Positions 1-8,628 of a stretch of DNA of 64,000 bases are shown piece by piece. Under the pieces are notes generated by a model. It did not search any database and was not told where the DNA came from. It was given only the letters and a program-made list of their open reading frames with translations. The DNA comes from Fodinicurvata sp. EGI_FJ10296 (GTDB taxonomy: Bacteria; Pseudomonadota; Alphaproteobacteria; DSM-16000; Inquilinaceae), in the NCBI RefSeq assembly GCF_040712075.1, contig NZ_JBFCVL010000009.1, forward strand, positions 186,001-250,000. The letters run 5' to 3'. Both the position numbers and the translations under genes were made by a program. Positions within the stretch are counted from its first letter, which is position 1. Each line of letters starts with the position of its first letter.

Positions 1-106
1 CTTGCGGGCGATTGGACGGATACCGGGATACCGGCGACGATGGAGGGGGCGGTCCGCTCAGGGTTTCGGGCCGGGCTCGCCGCCCTTGGCGCCACGTCCG
101 GATAGT

Positions 107-1087
107 TCAGGCGCGCTCGCCGGAGCCGCCCGCATTCACGCCACCCGCATTCACGCCACCCGCATTCACGCTAATCGTATCGGCGTCGATCGACCCGAAC
201 AGCTTGATTGCCGTGGCCATGCGCTGAAGGTCCGCGGTCGCCCCGTCGGCGGCATAGGGAATGAGCAGCGTGTTGCCGGGGCTGGCCGAGGCATCGCGTA
301 TGGCTTCGAGCTGGTTGGTCATCATCAGCATGGCGATGATGGTGTGTTCCGACATTTCCGGGGCGCTGCCGCGGATCTCGTCGATGCTCTCCTTGAAGCC
401 GCGCGCGATCTCAAGGCGTTGCTGGGCGATACCTTCGCCTTGCAGGCGTTTGCTCTCGGCATTGGCCTTGGCCTCTGCGACCACCCGAATTCGAACGGCC
501 TCACCTTCCATCCGGGCGGCATCCTGCTCCCGCCGGGCCGCGATCACGCGGTTGAACGCCTGAACGACCTCCTGGGTCGGCTGGGGCTCGTCGACCAGAA
601 TCGCCCTGATGGTGAACCCGAAACCATCGAGTTTGGCGCCGAGCTGGGTTTCGATCGCCTGGGCGATCCGTTCCTTGTCGGAGTACAGATCGTCGAATTC
701 CATCTGGTTCACCTCGGCGCGCAGGGTCGCCAGGATATAGCTTTCGATCTGTGCTTCGGGATTGTCCAGCTCGTACCATGCGCGCTGCACGTTGCGTTCG
801 TCGACGACGAACTGAACCGCGACAGGGATCGACAGGAACACGTTGTCGGATGTTTTTACCGAAACCGTCGCGCTCAGCTCGCGCACCTTGAGGTTGACGG
901 TACCGGCAACCTTGTCGATCGGAAACGGTGCCTTAACCCTGAGGCCGGCCTGCTTGATGGTGTAGTAGCGTCCGAACCGCTCGATGACCTTGGCGGATTT
1001 CTGGCTGACGACCAGGATCATTGTCGACAGCATGAAAGCCGCCAGCACGACGATGGCCAGGACGATGACTGGCAGTATCAGTTCCAT
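107..1087 (-). CDS. SPFH/Band 7 family membrane protein (slipin/stomatin-like)
   Basis: A 326-residue protein with one N-terminal transmembrane segment (about residues 5-25), followed by an SPFH/Band 7 domain (about 30-200) and an alanine/glutamate-rich helical region (about 180-250), the usual order in stomatins and HflK/C-like proteins. The domain contains the typical stretch around VERFGRYYTIKQAGLRVKAPF-like residues near position 35. Family members oligomerise on the membrane and organise microdomains or modulate proteases; no specific role can be assigned here. The C-terminus carries three tandem VNAGG pentapeptides. No NfeD partner gene is recognisable in the 106 bases left of it, where the window ends. 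ATG at 1087. Confidence 0.85.
   Translation of the reverse strand: MELILPVIVLAIVVLAAFMLSTMILVVSQKSAKVIERFGRYYTIKQAGLRVKAPFPIDKVAGTVNLKVRELSATVSVKTSDNVFLSIPVAVQFVVDERNVQRAWYELDNPEAQIESYILATLRAEVNQMEFDDLYSDKERIAQAIETQLGAKLDGFGFTIRAILVDEPQPTQEVVQAFNRVIAARREQDAARMEGEAVRIRVVAEAKANAESKRLQGEGIAQQRLEIARGFKESIDEIRGSAPEMSEHTIIAMLMMTNQLEAIRDASASPGNTLLIPYAADGATADLQRMATAIKLFGSIDADTISVNAGGVNAGGVNAGGSGERA
131..175. repeat. Three tandem 15-bp units encoding VNAGG in the SPFH gene
   Basis: The unit cgcattcacgccacc occurs at 131-145 and 146-160, with a diverged third copy at 161-175. On the minus strand they encode three VNAGG pentapeptides near the C-terminus of the SPFH protein. The repeat is a multiple of three, so copy-number changes would keep the frame. 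Confidence 0.95.
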
Positions 1088-1165
1088 GGTGAATGCGCCC
1101 CCGGGTTGTGTGCGATGCCAATAGCCGTTGGTACCCCGTGAGGGATGGCACGCGGGGGGCTGATG

Positions 1166-2329
1166 TCAACCCCGAAAGGGGAAATTATCATCCGTCGGCT
1201 GCCAGAATGCCGTAACAAGATTATGTTCAAGCAGATGCTCGGCCGTCATGTCTTCCGGCCGCAGGACGGCGGGCTGCAGATGCGACGGCAGGCCTGCTTT
1301 CCAGTCATGGTCGGCGACGGCAAGTTTGGCGGCGTCGGCGGCGGACACGAACCTGAATCGTAACCCGTCGCCCGGTCCCAACTGCGCAAGGCGCGGCAGA
1401 TCGGCCGAGACGACGGTGGCGATCTTGGGAAACCCTCCCGTCGTCTGGCGGTCGGCCAGAAGGATGATGGGCGTCCCGGCGCCAGGCACCTGAACGCTGC
1501 CGGTCGCGATCGCGTCCGATACGATGTTGTAGCCGTCGGCATGCGCAAGCGTCGGGCCGGTCAGCCGATAGCCCATTCGATCGGCGTCTTTCGAGATGAC
1601 GTAGACCGACCGCGTGAAGGTTTCGATCGCTTCCGGTGTGAAATGATCGTCCTGCGGTCCGGCCAGGACCCGGATCACGGTTGCAGGGCCGTCGCTGGTT
1701 ATTTCGCCCATGGCGTCGGTTGCCGTTTCCGGCGCCGCGACCGGCCTGCCGCCGATCCACGCATCGTCTGGAAACAGGCTGTCCGGACCGTCCGGCGGCG
1801 CGGCGCCGGAAACATCAAGGATATCGCCGGGCGCCAGTGCCCGACCGTCCAGGCCGCCGAAACCGGCCCGTAAATGCGTTGAATAGCTGCCCATGACCGG
1901 TGTCAGGCAGAACCGGCCGGCGACGGCAATGTAGCCGCGCTGCCCCTCGGACCGGGGCCCCGCCCGCAGCCGGTCGCCGGGCGCGAGGGTGAAACTGCGG
2001 TTCGACTCCCAGACCCGGCCGTTGAGGTCGACGGGACCCGGCGCGCCAGCAACGGCGATCCGCAGCGGACCGTCTACAGCTTCGATGGTGCTGCTGGCCT
2101 GCAGAAATTCGATTGCTGGCGCATCGGGCGCGTTGCCCACGAGGGCGTTGGCGACCGCCAGCGCGCGGCTGTCCATGGCGCCGGAGGGGCCGACGCCATA
2201 GCGCTGAAAACCGATTCTGCCGCCGTCCTGGATCAGGTCCAGCGGCCCCGCCTGAACGATTCTGAGCGCGGCCCGGCGCCGGGGCGTGTCAGACTCGCCG
2301 GCCGTCATATTCGTTGGCGTGCTGCCCAT
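1166..2329 (-). CDS. pxpC: 5-oxoprolinase subunit C (biotin-dependent carboxyltransferase family)
   Basis: A 387-residue member of the KipA/allophanate-hydrolase-subunit-2 family, which with PxpA and PxpB cleaves 5-oxoproline to glutamate using ATP. The N-terminal part has the family signature LDLIQDGGRIGFQRYGVGPSG-like region near residues 25-45 and later GPQDDHF. The ATG at 2329 was chosen because it overlaps the TGA of pxpB by one base (TGATG), a classic coupling arrangement, and because the upstream in-frame extension would lie wholly inside pxpB. It is the last gene of the dctP-dctQ-dctM-pxpB-pxpC operon. Confidence 0.9.
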   Translation of the reverse strand: MGSTPTNMTAGESDTPRRRAALRIVQAGPLDLIQDGGRIGFQRYGVGPSGAMDSRALAVANALVGNAPDAPAIEFLQASSTIEAVDGPLRIAVAGAPGPVDLNGRVWESNRSFTLAPGDRLRAGPRSEGQRGYIAVAGRFCLTPVMGSYSTHLRAGFGGLDGRALAPGDILDVSGAAPPDGPDSLFPDDAWIGGRPVAAPETATDAMGEITSDGPATVIRVLAGPQDDHFTPEAIETFTRSVYVISKDADRMGYRLTGPTLAHADGYNIVSDAIATGSVQVPGAGTPIILLADRQTTGGFPKIATVVSADLPRLAQLGPGDGLRFRFVSAADAAKLAVADHDWKAGLPSHLQPAVLRPEDMTAEHLLEHNLVTAFWQPTDDNFPFRG

Positions 2330-3123
2330 CAGGCGTCGGCTCCGTTCGGCCCGGCGGGCGGCGTTTCCGGGGCCAGGATATCTTCCCCGCGATCGGCTCT
2401 CTTTGCCAGTTCCCCGAAGGTTGCGGTGTCGATCCGGCTGAATCGGATGGTGTCGCCGGGGCGGAAGAGGAACGGGTCTTCGCGGCGGAGGTCGAACGCG
2501 CGCACGGGTGTGCGGCCCAGCAGATGCCACGCGCTCGGCGCGACAACCGAACTGATCGCGCCCTGAATGCCGCCGATCGAGACCGATCCCGACGGCGTCA
2601 CGGTGCGCGGCGTGTCCATGCGCGACAGATGAAGCGCCTCGGGCAGGCCGCTGAGATACGTGAAGCCGGGCTGAAATCCGATCATCGCAACCGTGAATTC
2701 CGCCGATTGGTGCAGGTCCATGACATCATCCGCGGAAAGGCCCAGAAGGTCGGCGGCCGAGTCCAGGTCCATGCCATTATCGCCGCCATAGGCGACCGGA
2801 ACCGTCCAGTGGCGGCCCTGGTGGACGGCGTGGTCGTCGTCCAGGGCGCCGTCGCGGATCAGGGCGTCGATGTGATCTCTCAGGTCCTCGGGCGAAATGC
2901 GGACCGGATCATACACCAGTTGCAGCGACCGGTAGGTCGGAATGGCTTCGATGATGCCGGGAAGGGCCGCATTTGCGATGGCGGCGTCCAGCGCCCGGAC
3001 ACGGGCATTGATCACCGGATCAACGACGGCCCCCAATTCGACCGTCACGGCCCGGTCGCCGGCCGGCAGCAGCCGATAGGCCTTTTCATCTGACGCTTCG
3101 CGCGCGTCGATAGCAGGGGTCAT
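2329..3123 (-). CDS. pxpB: 5-oxoprolinase subunit B
   Basis: A 264-residue protein of the KipI/allophanate-hydrolase-subunit-1 family. The hallmark GFQPGFTYLSGLP is present near residue 150, followed by RTVTPSGSVSIGG. PxpB and PxpC form the ATP-dependent lactamase, with PxpA as the third subunit; here pxpA lies on the other strand at 6445-7215. The gene follows dctM after five bases and overlaps pxpC by one base, so all are probably made from one transcript. Confidence 0.92.
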   Translation of the reverse strand: MTPAIDAREASDEKAYRLLPAGDRAVTVELGAVVDPVINARVRALDAAIANAALPGIIEAIPTYRSLQLVYDPVRISPEDLRDHIDALIRDGALDDDHAVHQGRHWTVPVAYGGDNGMDLDSAADLLGLSADDVMDLHQSAEFTVAMIGFQPGFTYLSGLPEALHLSRMDTPRTVTPSGSVSIGGIQGAISSVVAPSAWHLLGRTPVRAFDLRREDPFLFRPGDTIRFSRIDTATFGELAKRADRGEDILAPETPPAGPNGADA

Positions 3124-3128
3124 TGACG

Positions 3129-4427
3129 CTACCGGAAAGAGACGTTTTCGGGCAGGAACAGAACCAGTTCCGGCACGAATATGATGAACACGGTGAAGGC
3201 CAGAGTTATCAGGAAGAACGGCAGCGCCGCAACGGCAATATGGCTGAGTTTTTCACCGGTAATCCCCTGGATGACGAACAGATTGAATCCGATGGGCGGC
3301 GTGATCTGGGCGAGTTCGACGACCAGGATCAGGAAGACGCCGAACCAGATCGGATCGAAGCCGGCCATGGTCACCAATGGCAGCGTGATCGGCAGGGTCA
3401 TGACGATGATCGACAGGCCTTCCAGAACGCAGCCGAGCAGGACATAGACCATGAGCAGAATGAGGATCAGTCCCAGCGGGCTCAGATCCATCGCCGCCAC
3501 CGAGTTCGCCACGAAGCGCGGGATGCCGAGATAGCCCATGGCAATCGACAGGAACACCGCACCGGCGATGATCAGGCCGATCATGCTGGTCGTCCGCACG
3601 GCGGCGACCAATGCATCGCCCACATTCGACAGTGTCAGCGTGCGCTGGAATGCGCTGACCAGCAGCGAGCCCAGCACGCCGATCGCCGCGCCCTCTGTCG
3701 GGCTGGCAATGCCGCCATACATCGAGCCGAGGACGAAAATGATCAGCAGGATCACGGGCGTGAGTTGGCCAAGCCCCCGGATGCGGTCGCCCCATGAATA
3801 GGTGATGGTATCGGGCGGCAGCATCTTCGGGGAAATCGTCGTGCGGATGCCGATATAGGCCATATAGCACAATGCCAGCGCCAGACCGGGCAGGACGCCG
3901 GCCAGGAACATCCGCAGGATCGATTGTTCCGCCAGCACGCCGTAGATGATCATGATGACGCTGGGCGGGATGAGAAAGCCCAGCGTTCCGGCGCCCGCCA
4001 GCGACCCCATGACCAGCCGCTTGTCGTATCCCCGGCTCAGCAGTTCCTTCAGCGTGATCCGCCCGACGGTAACCGTGGTGGCGGCCGACGAGCCGGAAAC
4101 GGCCGCGAACAGCGAACAGCCAAGGACGTTCACATGGGTCAGGCGGCCTGGCAGCTTGGTCGTCCATGGCGCCAGTCCGCGGAACAGCATATCCGCCAGC
4201 CGGGTCCGGAACAGGATCTCTGCCATGAGGATGAACAAAGGCAAGGCCAGCAGTTCGCTGCTTGTCGTTCCGTTCCAGATGTTCTGCGCAAGGATGCGGT
4301 CGACGGGCATGTCCCGGAAAATTGTCAGCGCGCCGATGCCGACGGCGAACAGCGAGATGCTGACCCACACGCCAATGCCGAGAAAGGCGACCAGCAGCAG
4401 AACGACGGTGGAGATGATCGGTGTCAT
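3129..4427 (-). CDS. dctM: TRAP transporter large permease (DctM family)
   Basis: A 432-residue, highly hydrophobic protein with about twelve transmembrane segments and the family length. It is the ion-coupled transport subunit of a tripartite ATP-independent periplasmic transporter. Recognisable DctM features include the SGSSAATTVTVGRIT-like loop near residue 110 and the C-terminal ITPPIGFNLFVIQGITG stretch. It overlaps dctQ by four bases (ATGA). Because it sits between the binding protein and the 5-oxoprolinase subunits, the likely cargo is 5-oxoproline or a related lactam acid. Confidence 0.93.
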   Translation of the reverse strand: MTPIISTVVLLLVAFLGIGVWVSISLFAVGIGALTIFRDMPVDRILAQNIWNGTTSSELLALPLFILMAEILFRTRLADMLFRGLAPWTTKLPGRLTHVNVLGCSLFAAVSGSSAATTVTVGRITLKELLSRGYDKRLVMGSLAGAGTLGFLIPPSVIMIIYGVLAEQSILRMFLAGVLPGLALALCYMAYIGIRTTISPKMLPPDTITYSWGDRIRGLGQLTPVILLIIFVLGSMYGGIASPTEGAAIGVLGSLLVSAFQRTLTLSNVGDALVAAVRTTSMIGLIIAGAVFLSIAMGYLGIPRFVANSVAAMDLSPLGLILILLMVYVLLGCVLEGLSIIVMTLPITLPLVTMAGFDPIWFGVFLILVVELAQITPPIGFNLFVIQGITGEKLSHIAVAALPFFLITLAFTVFIIFVPELVLFLPENVSFR

Positions 4428-4993
4428 AGATGAACGCCCCCGCGGGATTTCTCGGCGCTTGCACTGTGATCGGCGGGCATGTCCACCTGATTTTCACCGG
4501 TTTCCGTGTCGCGCCCGGTCAGCAGCCGGCAAAGGCGCCCGGCAAGCTGAAGCAGCAGGAGTGCCATGCCGATCACGACGACGGATTGCGGGATCCATAG
4601 CAGAACGCGCGTCGGCTCGAACGACCGGGTGTCACGGACGAACGCGTTGAAGACGAAATCCCAGCTGCCCATGAGGATATAGCCGACGATGACCAGGCCG
4701 ATCGTTGTTGCGACGATGTCGACAGCCCTGGCGACGGCCGGCGGGACGGTTTCCAGCAGGACGCTGACCCGGACATGGCCGCCGGCCCGCAGGGTATCGG
4801 CGGCGCCCAGGAAAATGACGGCGGCCATGGAATACGTGGCCAGTTCCCACGTTACGCCAAGGCTGCGGCCGGCCAGATAGCGGGTGCCGATTTCGCTCAG
4901 CATCAGAATGGCGATCAGCGCCATGAAGACGGCGCCGAGCCAGACGGCAACGCGTGAAATTATATCGATGCTACGAAGCGCGCGATCGATCAT
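4424..4993 (-). CDS. dctQ: TRAP transporter small permease (DctQ family)
   Basis: About 189 residues with four predicted membrane helices, the usual DctQ architecture; it partners DctM in the inner membrane. The start is placed at the ATG at 4993 (MIDRALRSIDII), because the longer frame would begin at a TTG with a non-hydrophobic proline-rich extension. It overlaps dctM by ATGA. The C-terminal 30 residues are hydrophilic and cytoplasmic. Confidence 0.88.
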   Translation of the reverse strand: MIDRALRSIDIISRVAVWLGAVFMALIAILMLSEIGTRYLAGRSLGVTWELATYSMAAVIFLGAADTLRAGGHVRVSVLLETVPPAVARAVDIVATTIGLVIVGYILMGSWDFVFNAFVRDTRSFEPTRVLLWIPQSVVVIGMALLLLQLAGRLCRLLTGRDTETGENQVDMPADHSASAEKSRGGVHL

Positions 4994-5111
4994 GGGCGGT
5001 CGTTCCCCGGGTTCGCTGCTCGGTGTTGGGAGTGGACGCAAACCCGCGCCCGCATTGGCAATGATGTGCCAACGCGGACACGAGGGCTCGCGCCGTTCTA
5101 TCGGACGACGA

Positions 5112-6122
5112 TCAGCGGCCGACTTCTTCGAGATAGGCTTCGATGATTTCGCGGGACTCCGGAACGTCTTCCATGAATTCCTCCCACATCGGCCGACTCA
5201 CCTCCAGAAGCGATTCCCGCAGTTCCGGCGTCGGTTCGGTTACCTCGATGCCGTTCTCTTCGAGAATCGCGATCTTTTCCTCGTCTTCGGCCCGGGCGTT
5301 TTCCCAGAACTGAGGTTCGAGGTCCTCCGCGATGGCTTCGATCGCTTCCCGGTGTTCTTCGGACAGGGCATTCCAGGCATCGAGGTTCACGTTGACCATG
5401 ATGGCCGAACCCTGCCAGTTGAACCGGTTCATATAGTCGAGGAATTCCCAGAAATTGCCGTCGACGCCGGAGCTCGATGACGTGGTGACGCCGTTGATCG
5501 TTCCTGTCGCCAGCCCGGGAACGACTTCGCCCCACGGCAGCTGGACCGGCGAAGCGCCGAGCGCCTCGAAAAACCGCGATCCCATCGAATCGACGACGCG
5601 AATCTGGACGCCTTCGAGATCCTCGATCGTTTCCACTGGCTCCGTGGTGTAAACGGCCTGCCCCGGCCAGGGCACCATGTAGAGAATCTTCTGGTTGTTA
5701 CGCTCGGCGACCTCGTCATAGTGATCGCGCGCAATGCCCTGCAGGACTGCCAGATCGTCGAAGCTCGGCGCCAGATAGGGCAGCGACTCCATGCCGAAGA
5801 TCGGCTCTTCGCCGACCTGCTGATTAAGCAGAATGTCGCCGATCGGGACGATCCGGTCGCGGACGGCGGCCAGCATTTCCGGGCCGCCGAGGCCCAGGGC
5901 ACCGCCGGAATGAACCTGGATCTGCACTTCGCCGTCGGTCGCTTCCTCAACGGCCTCGGCAAAGGTATTGTGATTCTGGGTGTGGAAATTGCCTTCGGGC
6001 CAGACCACGGCCATGTCCCATGTGGTTTGCGCGCTGGCCGCGCCCGTGCCGGCGGCGACAGCGGCGGCGGCCATCACGGCGGCCATGGCGGTACGGTTCT
6101 TCAGCTTGAATACGGTCGTCAT
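5112..6122 (-). CDS. dctP: TRAP transporter substrate-binding protein (DctP family)
   Basis: A 336-residue periplasmic solute-binding protein. The start at 6122 is fixed by an AGGAGG box and a standard signal peptide ending AASAQ near residue 32. The conserved ligand-carboxylate arginine of DctP proteins lies in VQIRVVDSMG (about residue 170). Binding proteins of this family that recognise pyroglutamate are known (Bordetella pertussis DctP6 and DctP7). The link to pxpABC suggests the same ligand here, but the binding pocket was not modelled. Confidence 0.92.
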   Translation of the reverse strand: MTTVFKLKNRTAMAAVMAAAAVAAGTGAASAQTTWDMAVVWPEGNFHTQNHNTFAEAVEEATDGEVQIQVHSGGALGLGGPEMLAAVRDRIVPIGDILLNQQVGEEPIFGMESLPYLAPSFDDLAVLQGIARDHYDEVAERNNQKILYMVPWPGQAVYTTEPVETIEDLEGVQIRVVDSMGSRFFEALGASPVQLPWGEVVPGLATGTINGVTTSSSSGVDGNFWEFLDYMNRFNWQGSAIMVNVNLDAWNALSEEHREAIEAIAEDLEPQFWENARAEDEEKIAILEENGIEVTEPTPELRESLLEVSRPMWEEFMEDVPESREIIEAYLEEVGR

Positions 6123-6444
6123 TTTAAAGCCTCCTGCGTCTTGCTCGGTTCGCCCCGATCGGCTGCTTTGATCGTAGCCGTTGGTCGGGGCATGATGGTA
6201 TACCAGTAGCATGCCATTCGATGAGCATGTCAATTCGCTAAGCAGTTGCCAAGCGGCGTCGCCTGGACTGTCACCATCGGCCAATCCGGAGTATGGCCAT
6301 AGGTCGGCATCAGCATGCCCCGAGGTGTGAACAAAAGCAAAGGGCGGGCGTGCCATTGAACGCGATGACATCGATTGCCGGCAACGGACCGGATTTCGAT
6401 CCCGGGCCCAAGACGGCGATAGTGAGCCAGAATCAGGAGGTTTT
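6123..6444. promoter_or_regulatory. Divergent control region between dctP and pxpA
   Basis: These 322 bases separate two divergent transcription units and must hold both promoters. Both downstream genes have strong Shine-Dalgarno boxes (AGGAGG before dctP, AGGAGG before pxpA at about 6436). No convincing -35/-10 pair was singled out. A perfect 10-bp palindrome lies at 6196-6205. Confidence 0.6.
6196..6205. promoter_or_regulatory. Palindrome TGGTATACCA, candidate GntR-type operator
   Basis: A perfect 10-bp palindrome lies 74 bases upstream of the dctP start. TGGTnnnACCA-like sites are typical of FadR/GntR-type regulators, which often control TRAP operons. No GntR gene is in the window, so this is an inference from the sequence alone. 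Confidence 0.35.
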
Positions 6445-7215
6445 ATGACAACGATCGATCTGAATTCCGACCTCGGCGAAAGCTTCGGTGTCTACAAGCT
6501 GGGCAATGACGAGGAAATGCTGGGCGTTGTGACCACGGCCAACGTCGCCTGCGGCTTCCACGCCGGCGACCCGATGGTGATGCACCGGACCTTCGAGACG
6601 GCGAAAAGCAATGGTGTCGCTGTCGGTGCCCATCCCAGCCTGATGGATCTTTGGGGGTTCGGTCGGCGCCGAATCGTTGGCGAAGATCCCCGCGATATCG
6701 AAAAGATCCTGGTCTACCAGATCGGGGCGGCGCTGGCGGTCGGCGAGGCGGTCGGCCACCGGGTTACCCACGTCAAGACCCATGGCGTTCTGGGGACGAT
6801 GGCCAATGAAGAGCCGGAACTGGCGACGGCCATTGCCCGGGCGATCCGGTCCGTGGGCCGGGATCTGATCTATATCGTGATGCCGATGGGCGAAAACGAG
6901 CGTGCCGGCGAAAAGGCCGGGTTGCGGATGGCCAGGGAAATCTATGCCGACCGTACGTACCAGGACAACGGCAACCTGTCGTCGCGCAAGGACCCCGGTT
7001 CGGTCATCCATGATCCGGAAGTTGCGGCCGACCGGGTCGTCAGCATGGTTGCCGACGGCGCCATCGTCAGCACGTCCGGCAAACGCATGCCGGTTTCGAT
7101 GGACACCATCTGCGTTCACGGCGACACGCCCGGCGCGGTCGAGGCCGCTCGCCTGATCCGAACCCGGCTCCAGGCGGCGGGCATCGATCTCCGGCCGTTC
7201 CGCGAAGTGCTGTAA
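6445..7215 (+). CDS. pxpA: 5-oxoprolinase subunit A (LamB/YcsF family)
   Basis: A 256-residue LamB/YcsF protein. It begins with the family hallmark IDLNSDLGESFG and continues with ANVACGFHAGDP and VGAHPS, as in characterised PxpA proteins. It is the third subunit of the ATP-dependent 5-oxoprolinase, which opens the pyroglutamate ring to glutamate. It has a strong AGGAGG seven bases before its ATG. It is divergent from the TRAP genes and from pxpBC, so the three subunits are split between two transcripts. Confidence 0.95.
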   Translation: MTTIDLNSDLGESFGVYKLGNDEEMLGVVTTANVACGFHAGDPMVMHRTFETAKSNGVAVGAHPSLMDLWGFGRRRIVGEDPRDIEKILVYQIGAALAVGEAVGHRVTHVKTHGVLGTMANEEPELATAIARAIRSVGRDLIYIVMPMGENERAGEKAGLRMAREIYADRTYQDNGNLSSRKDPGSVIHDPEVAADRVVSMVADGAIVSTSGKRMPVSMDTICVHGDTPGAVEAARLIRTRLQAAGIDLRPFREVL

Positions 7216-7220
7216 CGGGT

Positions 7221-7244
7221 AACCGGCGCGCAAAGCCGCCGGTT
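7221..7244 (+). terminator. Hairpin after pxpA
   Basis: A perfect 8-bp stem (aaccggcg / cgccggtt) with an 8-base loop starts five bases after the pxpA stop codon. It lacks a T-tract, so it may be a weak terminator or an mRNA-end hairpin. Confidence 0.4.
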
Positions 7245-7404
7245 GATGTGCGGCGCGCGTGGCCGATTTACCTGGCGTTAACCGGCAACAGGCTAGCCTG
7301 ATCGCTGGTCGTTGCCCGCCGGTTCCCGCGCAATTTCGGGATGTCGGCGGCGCGCGCCGATGCCCGCTGCAACCTGAAATTCGTTATCCCGAGAGTGCGC
7401 ACCG

Positions 7405-8316
7405 ATGACCGCCCTGCAAAACCTCAACTGGAAAATGAAAGTCAGGGCATGGTGGGAGGGCTATGATCTCAGCGGCCTGCAGCAGAAACAGAAGAAGCCA
7501 CTGATCCAGGCGTCAGAGCAGGAGCAGGACGACACCGGCGGCAAGATATCGCCATTCTGGTCGCGTGAGCGGATCAAGGTGAACGAGGCCGTGTTCGGCG
7601 AAGGCCACGTCACGCCGACCACGCCGGATCATATCGCCGCATTGATCAAGCCGATGGGGTTGGACAACGAAAAGACGGTTCTCGACATCGGGACGGGTCT
7701 CGGCGGTGTTACCCGCTATATGGGCCGCGAAGGCGGTGCCTGGGTCGAAGGCGTCGAGGACGATCCCGTCCTGGCTTATGCCGGCATGTTGCGCTCTCGC
7801 AAGGCCGGCATCGAGAAGAAGGCCCCCATATCGCCGCATGAATTCGACACTCTGTCGCCCGGCAAGAAATATGATGCGATCTTCTCGAAAGAGGTTTTTC
7901 TCCAGATCAAGAACAAGGAAGATCTGTTCGCCTTCATACGCTCGTCGTTGAAGGAGCGTGGGCATCTGTGTTTTACGGATTATGTCTTCAAGCATAGCCA
8001 GAAACCGGATGAGAAAGTTCGCGAATGGCTGGCCGAGGAAGAGCCCAGACCCCATCTCTGGTCGATTTCCCAGTACACCGACATGATGTTCGGCCTGGGC
8101 TTCGATATCCGGATTACCGAGGATATCAGCGACAAGCACCGTTCGATGATCATGGCGTCCTGGGCCGAAATTCCCGAGCCGCTGGTCGCCCTCGGCAAGA
8201 AGAATTCGGTTGTTCAGGGGATGATCGTCGAGGAAGCCGAGCGCTGGATGCGGCGGGTCGCGGCGATCGATACCGGCGATGTTCGTGTCTACCGGTTTTA
8301 CGCCCTCGGCCCCTAA
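7405..8316 (+). CDS. SAM-dependent class I methyltransferase
   Basis: A 303-residue protein with a Rossmann methyltransferase core. Motif I, VLDIGTGLGGVTRYMG, is at about residues 92-107, followed by an acidic VEGVEDD (motif II) and the motif IV-like YDAIFSKEVF. The N-terminal 60 residues are lysine/glutamine-rich and the C-terminal 80 form a helical extension. The general layout resembles small-molecule and lipid N-methyltransferases, but the substrate cannot be named. It stands alone between pxpA and the FecR gene, in an otherwise unlinked position. Confidence 0.75.
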   Translation: MTALQNLNWKMKVRAWWEGYDLSGLQQKQKKPLIQASEQEQDDTGGKISPFWSRERIKVNEAVFGEGHVTPTTPDHIAALIKPMGLDNEKTVLDIGTGLGGVTRYMGREGGAWVEGVEDDPVLAYAGMLRSRKAGIEKKAPISPHEFDTLSPGKKYDAIFSKEVFLQIKNKEDLFAFIRSSLKERGHLCFTDYVFKHSQKPDEKVREWLAEEEPRPHLWSISQYTDMMFGLGFDIRITEDISDKHRSMIMASWAEIPEPLVALGKKNSVVQGMIVEEAERWMRRVAAIDTGDVRVYRFYALGP

Positions 8317-8628
8317 TTGTCTGCGGCTATTGTCAGGGCCGGTAAAGCGATAGAAGAAAAGCGTTGATTTCGCTTCCTTCCGTCTCAATGACATGGAAGG
8401 CAGTATTTGAGTAATTGCCTCGAAATGATTGATTGACCGCTTGCTCACTATTTGAGGGATGGGCTGTATCGACCGCAGCAAAGCAGGACGTCGAAAAAAA
8501 CCCTTTCTCTGACAACGGCTTTATGGAATGAGCAAATAATACAATTTTTCCGATGGCTCTGGGCTGCCCGTCGACGATTGCTTTGATGCTTTGCATTGTG
8601 CCATTGTCCAAAGTGGTACCTCTTCTGA
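8317..8628. other. Intergenic, lower-GC stretch without a convincing gene
   Basis: These 312 bases are noticeably AT-richer than the flanks. A minus-strand open frame (87 codons from an ATG at 8596 down to 8333) has no clear ribosome site and no recognised family. The promoter of the FecR-barrel-cyclase group probably lies here. Confidence 0.4.

Noticed and set aside
2-1141. Long plus-strand frame opposite the SPFH gene
   Set aside because: The minus-strand frame encodes a clear SPFH protein; this is its shadow.
8333-8596. Minus-strand open frame of 87 codons in the gap before the FecR gene
   Set aside because: No clear ribosome site, no recognised family, and composition like non-coding DNA; kept only as a note in the intergenic entry.
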